Translations under genes and position numbers: made by a program
Part shown: positions 1 to 10,100 of the stretch, in pieces
How positions within the stretch are numbered: the stretch's first letter is position 1
Layout: every line of letters starts with the position of its first letter
The notes under the pieces: generated by a model
Database searches by the model: none
Seen by the model: the letters and a program-made list of their open reading frames with translations, nothing else
Told to the model about the DNA's origin: nothing
NCBI GenBank assembly: GCA_944989445.1
Contig: CALYLW010001224.1
Coordinates: 7,019 to 71,018, forward strand
DNA: 64,000 bases
Direction: 5' to 3'
Source of the DNA: Ampullaceana balthica
Taxonomy: Eukaryota > Mollusca > Gastropoda > Lymnaeidae

Positions 1-487
1 GTTGAGGTCCCCCCTTAGCCACAGATATTTACCACGTAGACGGGTAAAAGACTTAGCAACGCTGGGTTGTTTTCTTTCAACATAAGTTTAATGACATCCA
101 GAAGCTTTGAACATATTTATGGTACAGTACAATTGGCCGTTTACAGTTGATGGTCATACCATCCAGAGTCCTCGGCCCAGCTTGACCGGATTGGACTACG
201 TTCACAAACTCCACACTCTATCGTACGTCTTTCACCTGTCTGCTACTTGGCAACTTAACAAATCTCACAGCGACACACAATGTGACCCATTTTATACCCC
301 GTCTTGTCCGACTGGTTTTTGACTGGCCCCTGGGTCAATCACCATGTCTCCCTTTGACCGTGGTCCTGTCAATTCATTACAACTTGCACGTACCTTGAGT
401 TCACCCGCCCCCCCGTTCCACGAGGACAAGTGTTCACAACCCCATTTATGCGTAGTCATCCCCACACCACAACATCTGACCGTAACA
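1..487 (-). repeat. 3' LTR (cut by the window edge)
   Basis: Direct repeat of 6265-6751 with a single mismatch. It begins on the minus strand at 487, directly after the polypurine tract. The last ~23 bp expected from the other copy would lie upstream of position 1. The short ORFs here (for example 107-322) occur in both LTRs and look like chance ORFs. Confidence 0.85.
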
Positions 488-500
488 CCCCCCTCCTCAC
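488..500 (-). other. Polypurine tract (PPT)
   Basis: The minus strand reads GTGAGGAGGGGGG directly against the TG of the 3' LTR, the expected position of a plus-strand primer in reverse transcription. Confidence 0.75.
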
Positions 501-2179
501 GAGCGACCTTAGCAAGAATGTCGCGAGTTTATAAACATAAGGTCTTGAGGTTTTGGTGTGTCATGATCTACTAATAATATATCCCATTCTTACACACACA
601 GGTATTTCATTAATATATAGTTATTTTAACAATATTCAACAATTGCAATGTGCACTATATACAGAATTTTCACCAGTAATATGCTAGCTTCCAAAAAAAT
701 ATTAGTTCACAATAGCTGGTGTATATTCCCAAATACATAATAAGGAATCGTTTTATTTACATTGTGGAACTACCCGGTTTTCGTACCTGCGTACGAGTCT
801 AGTCCTATACTACCTCGCTTTCGAGGGTAGCAAAGGTTATTATTACTCAAAATGATAACGATATATATACATCAATATACTAAAAAAAATTTTTGTCACA
901 TTTGAAGTATTAATATTCTTCACATACAAAAAAAAATCTTGGTATGGTTAAATGACTTAAATGACACCCATGTTTCACAAGCAAAGAATCTCATGGTTCA
1001 ATGATTTAGATGATCCCCATGTTTTTACAAGCGAAGAAAGTCATGGTTCAGTGACTTAATTGCTCAACATGTCTCACAAACAATGAATGGCATGCTTCAA
1101 TGGTTTAATTGCTAATCATGTGTCACGACAATCACTATCCACCCAATTTTCTGTCCCTTTTCATTAATACTTTCTGTATCTTTATGGGACATGTTATGTA
1201 TGTTTTCTGTCCCCATAGCGGGATCTCGTATGTATATTTATCGTCCCCCCCTACCCATTTATGTCCCCTACTGGGACCCATTAGTTATTTAATCCCCATA
1301 CCAGTTATCCCCAGTTAATGGGTTACAAATTATTATATTCATAATCATAACATAGTCATCGGCAAAATTTTCATGAATCAAAAAATTTCATCATCATAAC
1401 ATATAATAAATACCTATTATCAATGTTATACCAAATGCCTGAGGGCTCCAAACATGTTGTGCTTACATAATCAAAATGTGTCGTGCACATAAGAATTGTC
1501 TTATCAATTCATATAATAGTAATACTGGGAATTGGTCGCTCAGACCCCCCAAGTAAATACAAAAATACATTATCATAACTCCTCATAGTTATCAACAAAT
1601 AGCACATCATCATCCTAATCAAAACATTATCATCATAACAACATCTCTTATCATAAAAATTTGGACTGAGGTCTCCAGTGCACAAAATTTCTTATATGAT
1701 CAACACATTTGTCATGAACATACGAACCACTTTATTTCATTTCATACTGATACTGGTACAAGGTCACGCAGACCCCAACTTCAATCCCAAAAATATTATC
1801 ATTATTCTTCATAATTTTCAACAAATTATCATCATCACATCATCATAGAAGATACAACACCAATTCCGTGTTATTTACGGCGCCCTCCTATACCGTAATG
1901 CTCAGACAAATTCAATGTATGCATCAAAAATAACAGTCATTGTTTTTGATGTTGGAACATTTCGTATCTTTCCCATTCTAAACAAGAAACGACCCTTATT
2001 AGCATTACCAAGAGCGTACCCTAAAATTTGGTAACTACTATCATTTGTCATTGTCCCAGGCTTAATTATTAGCTATTTTGATCATTCTTGTACTCACCCC
2101 TACAAAATCTGTCAGTATACTGGTAGTCTTAGTGGGACTAAATAATCAGTCTTTGTCTGTCCCACTCCCATTGCCACCT
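488..2179 (-). other. Non-coding 3' interior of the LTR element
   Basis: In a complete LTR element pol would lie here, but this AT-rich 1.7 kb has no ORF of note on the minus strand and no reverse transcriptase or integrase motif that I can see. Positions about 945-1130 hold four imperfect ~50-bp repeats sharing ATGGTTCA, TGACTTAA and TCACAAGC-type words. Confidence 0.5.
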
Positions 2180-2422
2180 CTATCCTCTGCGATCCTCCCT
2201 GTCGCTACCTCTATGACTTTTTCGGTTAAGTATACCTCCGCCTCTGAAATTTCCCCGATCACTCCTGTCACCACCTCCACGACTTATCATGTTAGCTTTA
2301 CCTCCGCCCTTGAAATCTCGCCAATAACTTCGGTCACTACATTTGAATTTTCCTCCCTGACCTCTTTTGAATTGTACTCTTTGACCCCGAAGGGCTGACC
2401 ATTGCGTCCAAAATTGTACCAA
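2180..2422 (-). CDS. RGG-rich tail in the +1 frame after the Gag-like ORF
   Basis: This frame overlaps the last ~86 bp of the 1054-codon ORF and continues with repeated GGG, RGGGDRSD and RGGG motifs rich in Arg, Gly and Asp. Basic RGG tails bind RNA and could serve as the nucleocapsid part of a Gag. The +1 relation suggests either one indel or a programmed frameshift; I see no slippery site that I can vouch for. It may equally be a non-coding shadow. Confidence 0.35.
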   Translation of the reverse strand: MVQFWTQWSALRGQRVQFKRGQGGKFKCSDRSYWRDFKGGGKANMISRGGGDRSDRGNFRGGGILNRKSHRGSDREDRRG

Positions 2423-5400
2423 CGCACGAGCTAACCACCCAATTAAGTGTGTTCAACCGGACCCCAATTATTAACAAAACCAATATTCTCAACAAACCGG
2501 CCGTAAGCCTGTCCAGTGAGTATTTGTCCGTCATGGTTTTATGCATTCTGGCCAGTCTAGGTCGCACTGTGTCATTGTTATTGTTTCTGTGTAGCTCTTT
2601 GTTTGCCCTGTTGTGTCCTTGGAGGTTATACGCGTCACCTTTGTTCAGCAACTCACACCAGTGTCTAGCTGAGCCCCCGTCATATTGTTGTATGGCTCCA
2701 CTGTAGGGTTTCTTTTTAAGTTGCTTGTTTTTATCCCTAAGTGGGCTATCTGCTCTTAGCTCAGTAGCTTCAATATCCTCCTGATCTCCATCAAAAAGTT
2801 TGCTATACTCTAGAAACTCAGTAGTACACTCAATGTTTCCATCATTATCTTCATTCTTTTCATTAATTCCCGCACTACGTTTTCTATCCTCTAGAAACTC
2901 AGTAGTACACTCAATGTTTCCGAACTTGTTTTCACTATTTCCCTTATTTCCCTCAATAGGTTTGTTATCTTCTAGGAATTCAGTAGCACAATCAATTTTT
3001 TTATCATTATCTTCCTTATTTCCCTTACATTCAAAACATTTTGCCTCCGAGGTTAATGTTACTACTGTGACAACGGTGTGTTCAGTGACCTTCGCCCCAT
3101 CTTGCATATCTAGGTCACTACTTTTTTTCTTATTCATATTAAGTAGAATTTCCCTCTTTCGAAATTGTACTTCTTTGGTCCACTTTTCGTGAGGTTTTTC
3201 AACTATTGTCCCAAGCATCTTGGACGCTCTATGCACAATCACTGTCATGTCTGTATCATTACCAGTTAATCTTTGCGTTAATTCAGTCCTTTTCTCTTCC
3301 TTTTCAACAATGATTCGCCATAAGTCATTTATGTCTTCTTTGTTATGTGCTATAGTCAGTGTTAACTCATTATTCTCCTCTTCTTCTCGAGTTAGTGTGT
3401 CTTTAATTTCCTTTAGCTTCCACTGTAAGTTTTGCAAACATTCATCTTTCTCAGTCACCGTCTTATTCAGCCCTGATATATTTTGTTTTGCAATGATTAA
3501 GTTTAATTTCATCTCTGCTAGTTTTTCATCTTTACCCCTGACTATTTTTATTAGGCTAGCGTATACGTTGTCCATCTCGATACTTTTCATTTTCCAGGTC
3601 ATGGACTCAACTTCAGCTTCATTCAGTTTTATTATGTTCTCTCTCTTCCATTCTTCTAATGATTTTTCCATTTCGGTTAAGGCCTTACTCAGATCTGCTA
3701 CGTTGTTTTGTGTACTGATTAGGTTTCTATTCATTTCTGTGTTTTCTATCTCTTTTCCTTTTAGTTCCCTCTGTAATTTTGCTAATAATTCACCTTTTTC
3801 AGCTTCAGCCTTCTTCAGCTCTGTTACCTTTCTATCTTTGTCCTTAGTTATTTTAAGCCAGCTGGATTTTTCTTCATCATTTTGAGCCAGTAGTTTGTAC
3901 ATTTCGGCAATTCTCATTCTTAAGTTCATTGATTCAACTTCAGTTTCCTCTATTTTTAATCTGTGTTTGATGTCAACTTTTTCGAGATCCGTTAGACTAG
4001 TTTCAACCTTGTTCAATGTTGACTCTAGTTTACTTACTGTCTCTTTGTGTTCCTTTAATTCATTCTCTCTAAGGGTCAGATTATTTCTCAATTCACTAAT
4101 GAGTTTATTACTTTCTTCCCTGGCTATCTCGCCAGCTGCCGGTTCTGCCACCTTAACTTCTTTCGTTACATACGGCTCTTCCCAAAATAAGCTGGCTATT
4201 CCATATAATTCTTCCTGACAGTTACTCTCGTTACTTTTTAAAGCTCCCTGTTTAATTCTACGTTTTCTTCTTTTCTCTTCATCATTTTCTAACATTTTCT
4301 CCTGTCTCCTTTCGTATTGTCGCTGCTTCTTTTCATCTTTTTTCTGTCGCAGTCTCTGTCTTTCTTCGTTTTGTCTCAATGATTCTTTATCTTCTTGCTC
4401 CCACTTTAACCGTACCTCTTCAATTTTTTTTAACCACCAGCTATCTTCCCTTTCACCCTTTTCCTTCCCTTTATTAGCAGTCACTACATTAGTTAATTGA
4501 CCCTGCTTTATCTTCTTTTCGTTCTTATGTGTGCTCCTTTCTAAAGTATCACTAGCATAATAATTTATTGTATCATTTGCTTCCTCATATTCCACTCGTG
4601 TGACTTTCTCTACATCTCCGATTCCTTCAGTCTTCTCATCACAGTCATTCTGAACTTCCGATTTAATTTCACCCTTTGTCCCAGCTATTAAGGCGTTTAT
4701 AACTGAATGATCATCTCTCTTCTCTGGCTCAGGAGTGTTTTCCTTGGTCTCTTTTCCTACCGCCCCCATCCTAATTTCATCTCTGACTTGTTCGGCATAA
4801 TTCTTTTCAGGTTCTACCACTTTATTGTCTGTTTCTTTAACATTATTTTCAGGTTTTACAGGGTTCTTGTCCGTTTCTTTACCATTGTTGACATTTTCAA
4901 CAACTTTCTTGTCCGACTGCGTAATCGTTTTCCCCCTTGCTAATTCTTTCCTGACTTTTCTTCCTTTCTTTTTGCTAGCGGCAGCAGTGTCTACCGAAAT
5001 TTTCCTAGTAGTGGAATTCAAATCGCTTTTGGAAAACTTTTTATTCTCAATTTCGGCTACCCCTTTTTGACATTTCAACTCCGGTTTCTCAGTCACGTGT
5101 TTGGTTCTCGATTTATATCTTTTCTTTGATCCCGAAGTGGTTTGAGTAGTTAGAACGTTATTATTTGTACCTATCTTGTCTGCCTCTTTAACTCCTCTAT
5201 ACATTTTGTCGGCCATTTCTAGTTCTCTTTGTCTCTCCATTTCTAACCTTCTTGACTCCTCCATCCTCCTTCTAGCCCTTTCTTCTCTTTCCTCATCTTC
5301 CTCCCTCTTCTTTCTATCTCTTTCCTCATCTTCCTCCCTCTTCTTTCTATCTCTTTCCTCATCTTCCTCCCTCTTCTTTCTATCTCTTTCCTCATCTTCC

Positions 5401-5501
5401 TCCCTCTTGTACGCCTCTATAACCCATCTCTTTGCCTCCTCCCCTTCAAATCCCAGCTCCCGGGCACTTTGTTTCAGTTTTTCTACATTAGGCAACCACA
5501 T
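2337..5501 (-). CDS. Gag-like coiled-coil protein of the LTR element (1054 aa)
   Basis: This is the only long ORF of the element, uninterrupted from MWLPNVEKLKQ. The N-terminus, a short helix followed by a charged Glu/Arg/Lys stretch, is the style seen in Gag proteins of invertebrate Gypsy-type elements. Residues about 31-75 are four copies of an 11-residue unit (KREEDEERDRK, 33 bp in DNA). Residues about 460-780 are heptad-rich coiled coil. A CFEC pair near residue 830 is followed by spacing that recalls a zinc knuckle, but the His is missing. Three units containing TEFLE follow. I see no clear capsid domain. The ORF ends just inside a region whose +1 frame encodes an RGG-rich tail (2180-2422), so the original protein may have been longer. 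It could instead be a captured coiled-coil gene; Gag is favoured by its place between LTRs. With one LTR mismatch the element is young, so an intact ORF alone does not show selection. Confidence 0.65.
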   Translation of the reverse strand: MWLPNVEKLKQSARELGFEGEEAKRWVIEAYKREEDEERDRKKREEDEERDRKKREEDEERDRKKREEDEEREERARRRMEESRRLEMERQRELEMADKMYRGVKEADKIGTNNNVLTTQTTSGSKKRYKSRTKHVTEKPELKCQKGVAEIENKKFSKSDLNSTTRKISVDTAAASKKKGRKVRKELARGKTITQSDKKVVENVNNGKETDKNPVKPENNVKETDNKVVEPEKNYAEQVRDEIRMGAVGKETKENTPEPEKRDDHSVINALIAGTKGEIKSEVQNDCDEKTEGIGDVEKVTRVEYEEANDTINYYASDTLERSTHKNEKKIKQGQLTNVVTANKGKEKGEREDSWWLKKIEEVRLKWEQEDKESLRQNEERQRLRQKKDEKKQRQYERRQEKMLENDEEKRRKRRIKQGALKSNESNCQEELYGIASLFWEEPYVTKEVKVAEPAAGEIAREESNKLISELRNNLTLRENELKEHKETVSKLESTLNKVETSLTDLEKVDIKHRLKIEETEVESMNLRMRIAEMYKLLAQNDEEKSSWLKITKDKDRKVTELKKAEAEKGELLAKLQRELKGKEIENTEMNRNLISTQNNVADLSKALTEMEKSLEEWKRENIIKLNEAEVESMTWKMKSIEMDNVYASLIKIVRGKDEKLAEMKLNLIIAKQNISGLNKTVTEKDECLQNLQWKLKEIKDTLTREEEENNELTLTIAHNKEDINDLWRIIVEKEEKRTELTQRLTGNDTDMTVIVHRASKMLGTIVEKPHEKWTKEVQFRKREILLNMNKKKSSDLDMQDGAKVTEHTVVTVVTLTSEAKCFECKGNKEDNDKKIDCATEFLEDNKPIEGNKGNSENKFGNIECTTEFLEDRKRSAGINEKNEDNDGNIECTTEFLEYSKLFDGDQEDIEATELRADSPLRDKNKQLKKKPYSGAIQQYDGGSARHWCELLNKGDAYNLQGHNRANKELHRNNNNDTVRPRLARMHKTMTDKYSLDRLTAGLLRILVLLIIGVRLNTLNWVVSSCVGTILDAMVSPSGSKSTIQKRSGRKIQM
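5278..5411 (-). repeat. 33-bp in-frame tandem repeat in the Gag-like ORF
   Basis: Four nearly identical 33-bp units encode KREEDEERDRK. Because 33 is a multiple of three, copy-number change keeps the reading frame. Confidence 0.85.
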
Positions 5502-5899
5502 TTTAATATTTCTATATTAATAGTCACTCTACGGTCCCAATATAAAATTCGTCCACCGTCTTTTGACTCTCACCTTTAAACTCAAAATGTTCTAACTATC
5601 TAATATTTTTTTTACAATATTTTACAATTCAAAATTTCATCAAAAAGTACTTACTATCATGGGAAATCCACACTCACATAATAACCATACATAAGAAAAC
5701 GCATTACACCAGGGCAGTATCAATATCCATAGGTAAGAAAATCACAAAGTCACTGACTTCACTGTCACGTATTACTGAGGTTGTAACCTCGAAGTTGTCC
5801 AGGCTGTAGTCAGCTTCTGTGTTACTGTCTAAGTTAGTGTTCGTTATTCCTCCGATGCTCTTCCGGGTGTAGTCTGTATGGCCTCCCTTTCTGCGTCTG

Positions 5900-6076
5900 T
5901 CTGCAATTCCACTGCTACGGCTGTCTACAACACCACTGCAACGGCTGTCTGTAACACCACTGCTACGGCTGTCTGTAACATCACTGCTACGGCTGTCTGT
6001 AACATCACTGCAACGGCTGTCTGTAACATCACTGCAACGGCTGTTTGTAACATCACTGCTACGGCTGTCTTCAACA
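5900..6076. repeat. 24-bp tandem repeat in the leader between PBS and ORF
   Basis: About seven copies of a 24-bp unit containing ACGGCTGTCTGTAACATCAC on the plus strand. It lies in the 5' leader of the LTR element, where packaging signals usually sit. On the plus strand it reads as an open TATAVCNI repeat, which I take to be accidental. Confidence 0.8.
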
Positions 6077-6222
6077 CCCCTGGTCTCGTCGTTACGAGGT
6101 GTAAGCCCTACGCTCTCGTGATGATCTTGCTATCGGGATGGCTAGTACGGCCAGTTCGTTGATGTGTTTTTCGTCGTTTCTCCTTTAGTGACGTGTCTTG
6201 ATGCACAGCGTCTTGGCTCGGT

Positions 6223-6240
6223 TTTTCGACGGGGCCCCCA
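6223..6240 (-). other. Primer binding site (PBS)
   Basis: One base after the LTR end the minus strand reads TGGGGGCCCCGTCGAAAA. A PBS beginning TGG next to CA is standard. The first seven bases agree with tRNA-Pro-type sites, but the rest does not, so the primer tRNA is uncertain. Confidence 0.6.
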
Positions 6241-6241
6241 C

Positions 6242-6751
6242 TGTGGCGGAGTCGTTGTCTAGGGGTTGAGGTCCCCCCTTAGCCACAGATATTTACCACG
6301 TAGACGGGTAAAAGACTTAGCAACGCTGGGTTGTTTTCTTTCAACATAAGTTTAATGACATCCAGAAGCTTTGAACATATTTATGGTACAGTACAATTGG
6401 CCGTTTACAGTTGATGGTCATACCATCCAGAGTCCTCGGCCCAGCTTGACCGGATTGGACTACGTTCACAAACTCCACACTCTATCGTACGTCTTTCACC
6501 TGGCTGCTACTTGGCAACTTAACAAATCTCACAGCGACACACAATGTGACCCATTTTATACCCCGTCTTGTCCGACTGGTTTTTGACTGGCCCCTGGGTC
6601 AATCACCATGTCTCCCTTTGACCGTGGTCCTGTCAATTCATTACAACTTGCACGTACCTTGAGTTCACCCGCCCCCCCGTTCCACGAGGACAAGTGTTCA
6701 CAACCCCATTTATGCGTAGTCATCCCCACACCACAACATCTGACCGTAACA
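6242..6751 (-). repeat. 5' LTR (complete, 510 bp)
   Basis: On the minus strand it runs from TGTTACGG to CCGCCACA, with the TG...CA ends usual for LTRs. Bases 6265-6751 match 1-487 with one mismatch. The right flank after 6751 is GTTATATA, so an intact insertion should have GTTA or GTTAT just before the other LTR. The inner 23 bp (6242-6264) are assigned to the LTR because they bring the boundary to CA next to the PBS; the matching bases of the other LTR are outside the window. Confidence 0.85.
6555..6560 (-). promoter_or_regulatory. TATA box of the 5' LTR
   Basis: On the minus strand the LTR contains GGGGTATAAAATGG about 190 bp from its start, a good TATA box that would start transcription near 6525-6530, towards the Gag-like ORF. 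The same motif is at 291-296 in the other LTR. Confidence 0.6.
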
Positions 6752-7066
6752 GTTATATATAATCTGATGTTGTTTAACATAATATTATTTTTTACAATTT
6801 GATGAATTAATGGGATACATCACTAATAAATTTTTTTTCTTTGGTAATTTTTTTTAAGCATAAATAAACGTGAAAGATTTTATATCTCCAGAGTAGTATA
6901 CATTTTTAAAAATAACTGTTACATTTTAAAATAATTTGCTTCACGTTGTATTAATGTATTAAAAAAACTTTGACTTCAATTTTTTATTTATATAAAAAAA
7001 TTATAATTTTAAAAAATTAATGTAATGTAATATTTTGTCTAATTTTTAAGTGATATTGTTTTACAG
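6752..7066 (+). other. CLEC16A intron sequence
   Basis: AT-rich sequence between the LTR element and the first visible CLEC16A exon. It ends in TTGTTTTACAG, a normal acceptor. I see no exon in it. Confidence 0.7.
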
Positions 7067-7134
7067 ATTATTTATTATCAAACAATCATATCAACTCTAT
7101 TATCGTGCACAAATTTGACTTTTCTGATGAAGAG
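7067..7134 (+). CDS. CLEC16A: CLEC16A visible exon 1
   Basis: Acceptor TTTTACAG, donor GTATGA. Encodes [19 protein letters not shown] and the following DEE of the FPL domain. It starts two bases before a codon boundary, so an upstream exon must supply the split codon. Confidence 0.93.
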
Positions 7135-10100
7135 GTATGATTTGAAGTGTTTCAATATTTTGTAGTAATTTTAAATTATCTTAAAGCCTTAGCTTTATAT
7201 CCAAGCATTAAAAATTTTTTTGATGAAGGCAGTTAAAAAATACTGGAAGCATCAAATTTAAAACGTTAAGAATAAATAATGGCCTGATTTTTTTTTCTCC
7301 AGGTGATGGCATACTATATATCTTTCTTGAAAACACTTTCTCTTAAGCTGAATAAACACACTATTCACTTCTTTTACAATGAGGTAAGAAGATCTGATGA
7401 TCAGAACACAGGAATGTTATTTTGACAAAATCACTTATTATACTAAATTGATAAGATCTTACCGCTACTAAGGGATGATCCAAATGATTTTTTATTGATT
7501 ACTGAAAATCTTTCTGTCATTTAAAATTATCAATTATTATTGCCTGGAGCATTTGTCAATTTAGAAAGCACCAGTGAAAGTCTACCTCTGAATGTCGCAT
7601 CACATTTAAAAAAATTTAAATTAAATAAAACTCAATATTTTTTTCCTAAATTTTGTATATACATTCAAAGTGATATCTTATATTTTGTTTCAATAAAACC
7701 CTTTAATATAAAATATAATTTAAAAAGACTTTTTTGGTTATTCAAGTTAATTTAAAAGTTATATGCTTAATCCTTGCTAGAAATACTGAAATTAAAATTA
7801 AATTGTTATTTACAGTTGCATTGCTCGTACTCAAAGTTGAATTTGAACCAAAACTCAAGCAGAAAAAGTTGGACATATAAATTGCTATTACTTTTTTTTT
7901 ACAATCGCTTTTAAAAATTAAAGATATGTAAATTTAAAGATATACATTTCATTATTAATATATTTTTTTTGTCAAGCCCTTGAAGACATTTTGTATTTTC
8001 AGTTTTTGCCCTCACTATTTTTATTTTGTCTTACAAGACTAGCCATTTAATTTTGGCATAATCATTAATTGTTTTGTTATTGTTTTTGTTGATGGGCTTT
8101 TTCAGACTGCACACACTCCAGTAAGTTTCTTAAAGTGACTTGCATTTAATTCAACCTAATTCTAAAATAATCAATGGACTAATTGTAGACAAATGCTGCC
8201 TTGGGCTGTGGTTAAATACATTCTGGCTATTTATCATAGATTAGGCTGCTGTTCTTTTATAGTGTATGTTCTAAAACAACAATTTTGAATGGGCCTAATA
8301 TAAATTTGATTTAAAAAATATATATATATTTTTTTTTCATTAAAAAACATTATCTTCTGTGATTGTGGAAAAAAAAATATATATATATAACATATACAAT
8401 TCAATAGATTTAATTTGAATTTTCAATTAAAATGAAAAGGAGAGCAATACTTGTTTGTCAACTTTAAATAAAGGAGTATAATTTAAGAAAAATCAAACAG
8501 ATTGATCAGTAAGGAAATAACTTTTACAGGTTAAAAATTAAATTATGGCAAAAACATTTGTGGAACAGCTCCTCCTTTATTTACTTTTGAAACTTATGTT
8601 ATTATAGGGTCTTTTTATAGTAGCATAAAGCAAGTAACTGATTCATTACTTTAAACCACATACTAAATTGGTGTGAGATGTTAATATTAATGGGAATCTT
8701 ATCATTGATGGTTAGAAGAAAAATATCATTTTTAGTGCCATTTATATAGTTATTTTTTAAAATCAGTGATACAGTCCAGCAATTTTTATTTATTTAGTTT
8801 ATTATGATTTTAAAAATTTCATTATAGTAAAATGTTTATTGACAAATCATTGAAACCTGCTCTGTTTTAATATTTTCCTATTCAGAATTCAACATTGAAA
8901 AATAAATCTGATATCATTTCTGTAAGGAATTTATTTGCATTATACTTTTTAGTTTGGTTTAAAGGGTGTGTGTTTGTGTTTGATTTTAAATAACAATTCG
9001 TATGCCTCTAAGCCATTTGACAGACATTTGCCTTAAAAAAAAAGAAGATTTTTTCATTGCGTATACATTTTATTTTAAAGTTAAAGCTCTGAAAAGGGGA
9101 AAGTTAAAAAAAGATCACCTCATACTTACTTACTTGTTGATCTTGCAAGAGATTGAGTCAGTTAATTATTTTTATTTTTTTTGAATTATTCCATCAGTCT
9201 TACCCTAGACTTTTTTATAAATAATATTTGATTAAAAAATAGACATTACAGTTGAAAATAACTACAAGTGGGGACACATGTTTGTCACATGGTAGAAGCC
9301 TAATTAATATTTCAATTCATTCCAATTAAAAATTGCTTGAACCCAAACAATTAATGCAACTGCTAAGATAACAAAACATTAGATTGCTATGGTGATTTAT
9401 GCATAAATTTGTCATGCATTTGTAACATCTAATTGTGCCATATACAGCATTCTTCAGTTTTTAACTATTTAACATCTTACCACAGCATATTAAAAACACC
9501 AATTAAAAAAAATAAATAGTTTTGTTAATGTAACTTGGATGCAGTAGAACATTGATCCCTCTTTTTTTTGCATGATGTTAGTACTACTCCACTAAAATAC
9601 TCCCCCTCCCGCCCCCACCACCCCAAGTAATTGTAATTTATACCACAAATCATTACCAGCCTAGATAATGCACCTTAAAAACATATCACTAGGTAAACAC
9701 CTATGCGATAATTTTGTGAAAGATTTTTTATATTTCTTCCAGCACACAAATGACTTTGCTCTTTACACCGAGGCCATCAAGTTTTTCAACCATTCCGAAT
9801 CCATGGTGAGGATAGCCGTCAGGACCATCACCCTCAATGTGTTCAAAGGTAATGATCGAAAATGAGATTTTCGTCTCCTTTTTAATTGAAAAAAAATTCA
9901 TAAATCATAGTGGCCTAGCCTTGGGTTTCATGCAGTTGGCTGAAAATACTGCCTTAAATATTAAAAATAATAACAGGCCTGGCCAGACCATTCCATTCCT
10001 ACTATAACCTAAAATACAAAATACACAAACAAATTGTGCACATGAAAACAATAAATTTCAGCTTTATTTTTAAACTAACACAAAAATTAAAGCTCAAATT

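Larger units (their letters stand above)
1..6751 (-). mobile_element. LTR retrotransposon, Gag-only (non-autonomous), minus strand
   Basis: Positions 1-487 and 6265-6751 are direct repeats with one difference that I can find (T at 239, G at 6503). Read on the minus strand the repeat opens TGTTACGG, and the complete copy ends CCGCCACA. A purine-rich tract GTGAGGAGGGGGG directly precedes the 3' LTR, and a primer-binding-site-like TGGGGGCCCC lies one base after the 5' LTR. These signals fix the orientation. The interior of about 5.75 kb holds one 1054-codon ORF and no recognisable protease, reverse transcriptase, RNase H or integrase. That layout matches the class called TR-GAG or large non-autonomous LTR elements, probably Gypsy-type (inference from LTR ends and PBS). 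About 23 bp of the 3' LTR lie before position 1, so the target-site duplication cannot be checked. It sits just upstream of a CLEC16A exon, so probably in an intron. Confidence 0.85.

Noticed and set aside
107..574. ORFs of 71 and 76 codons repeated at 6371-6802
   Set aside because: They are inside the LTRs, antisense to the element, and recur only because the LTRs are duplicated.
2449..5520. Several plus-strand ORFs of 78-221 codons, rich in Ser, Phe and Leu
   Set aside because: Antisense shadows of the 1054-codon minus-strand ORF.
5878..6162. 94-codon plus-strand ORF with TATAVCNI repeats
   Set aside because: Product of the 24-bp tandem repeat in the element leader, with no other coding sign.
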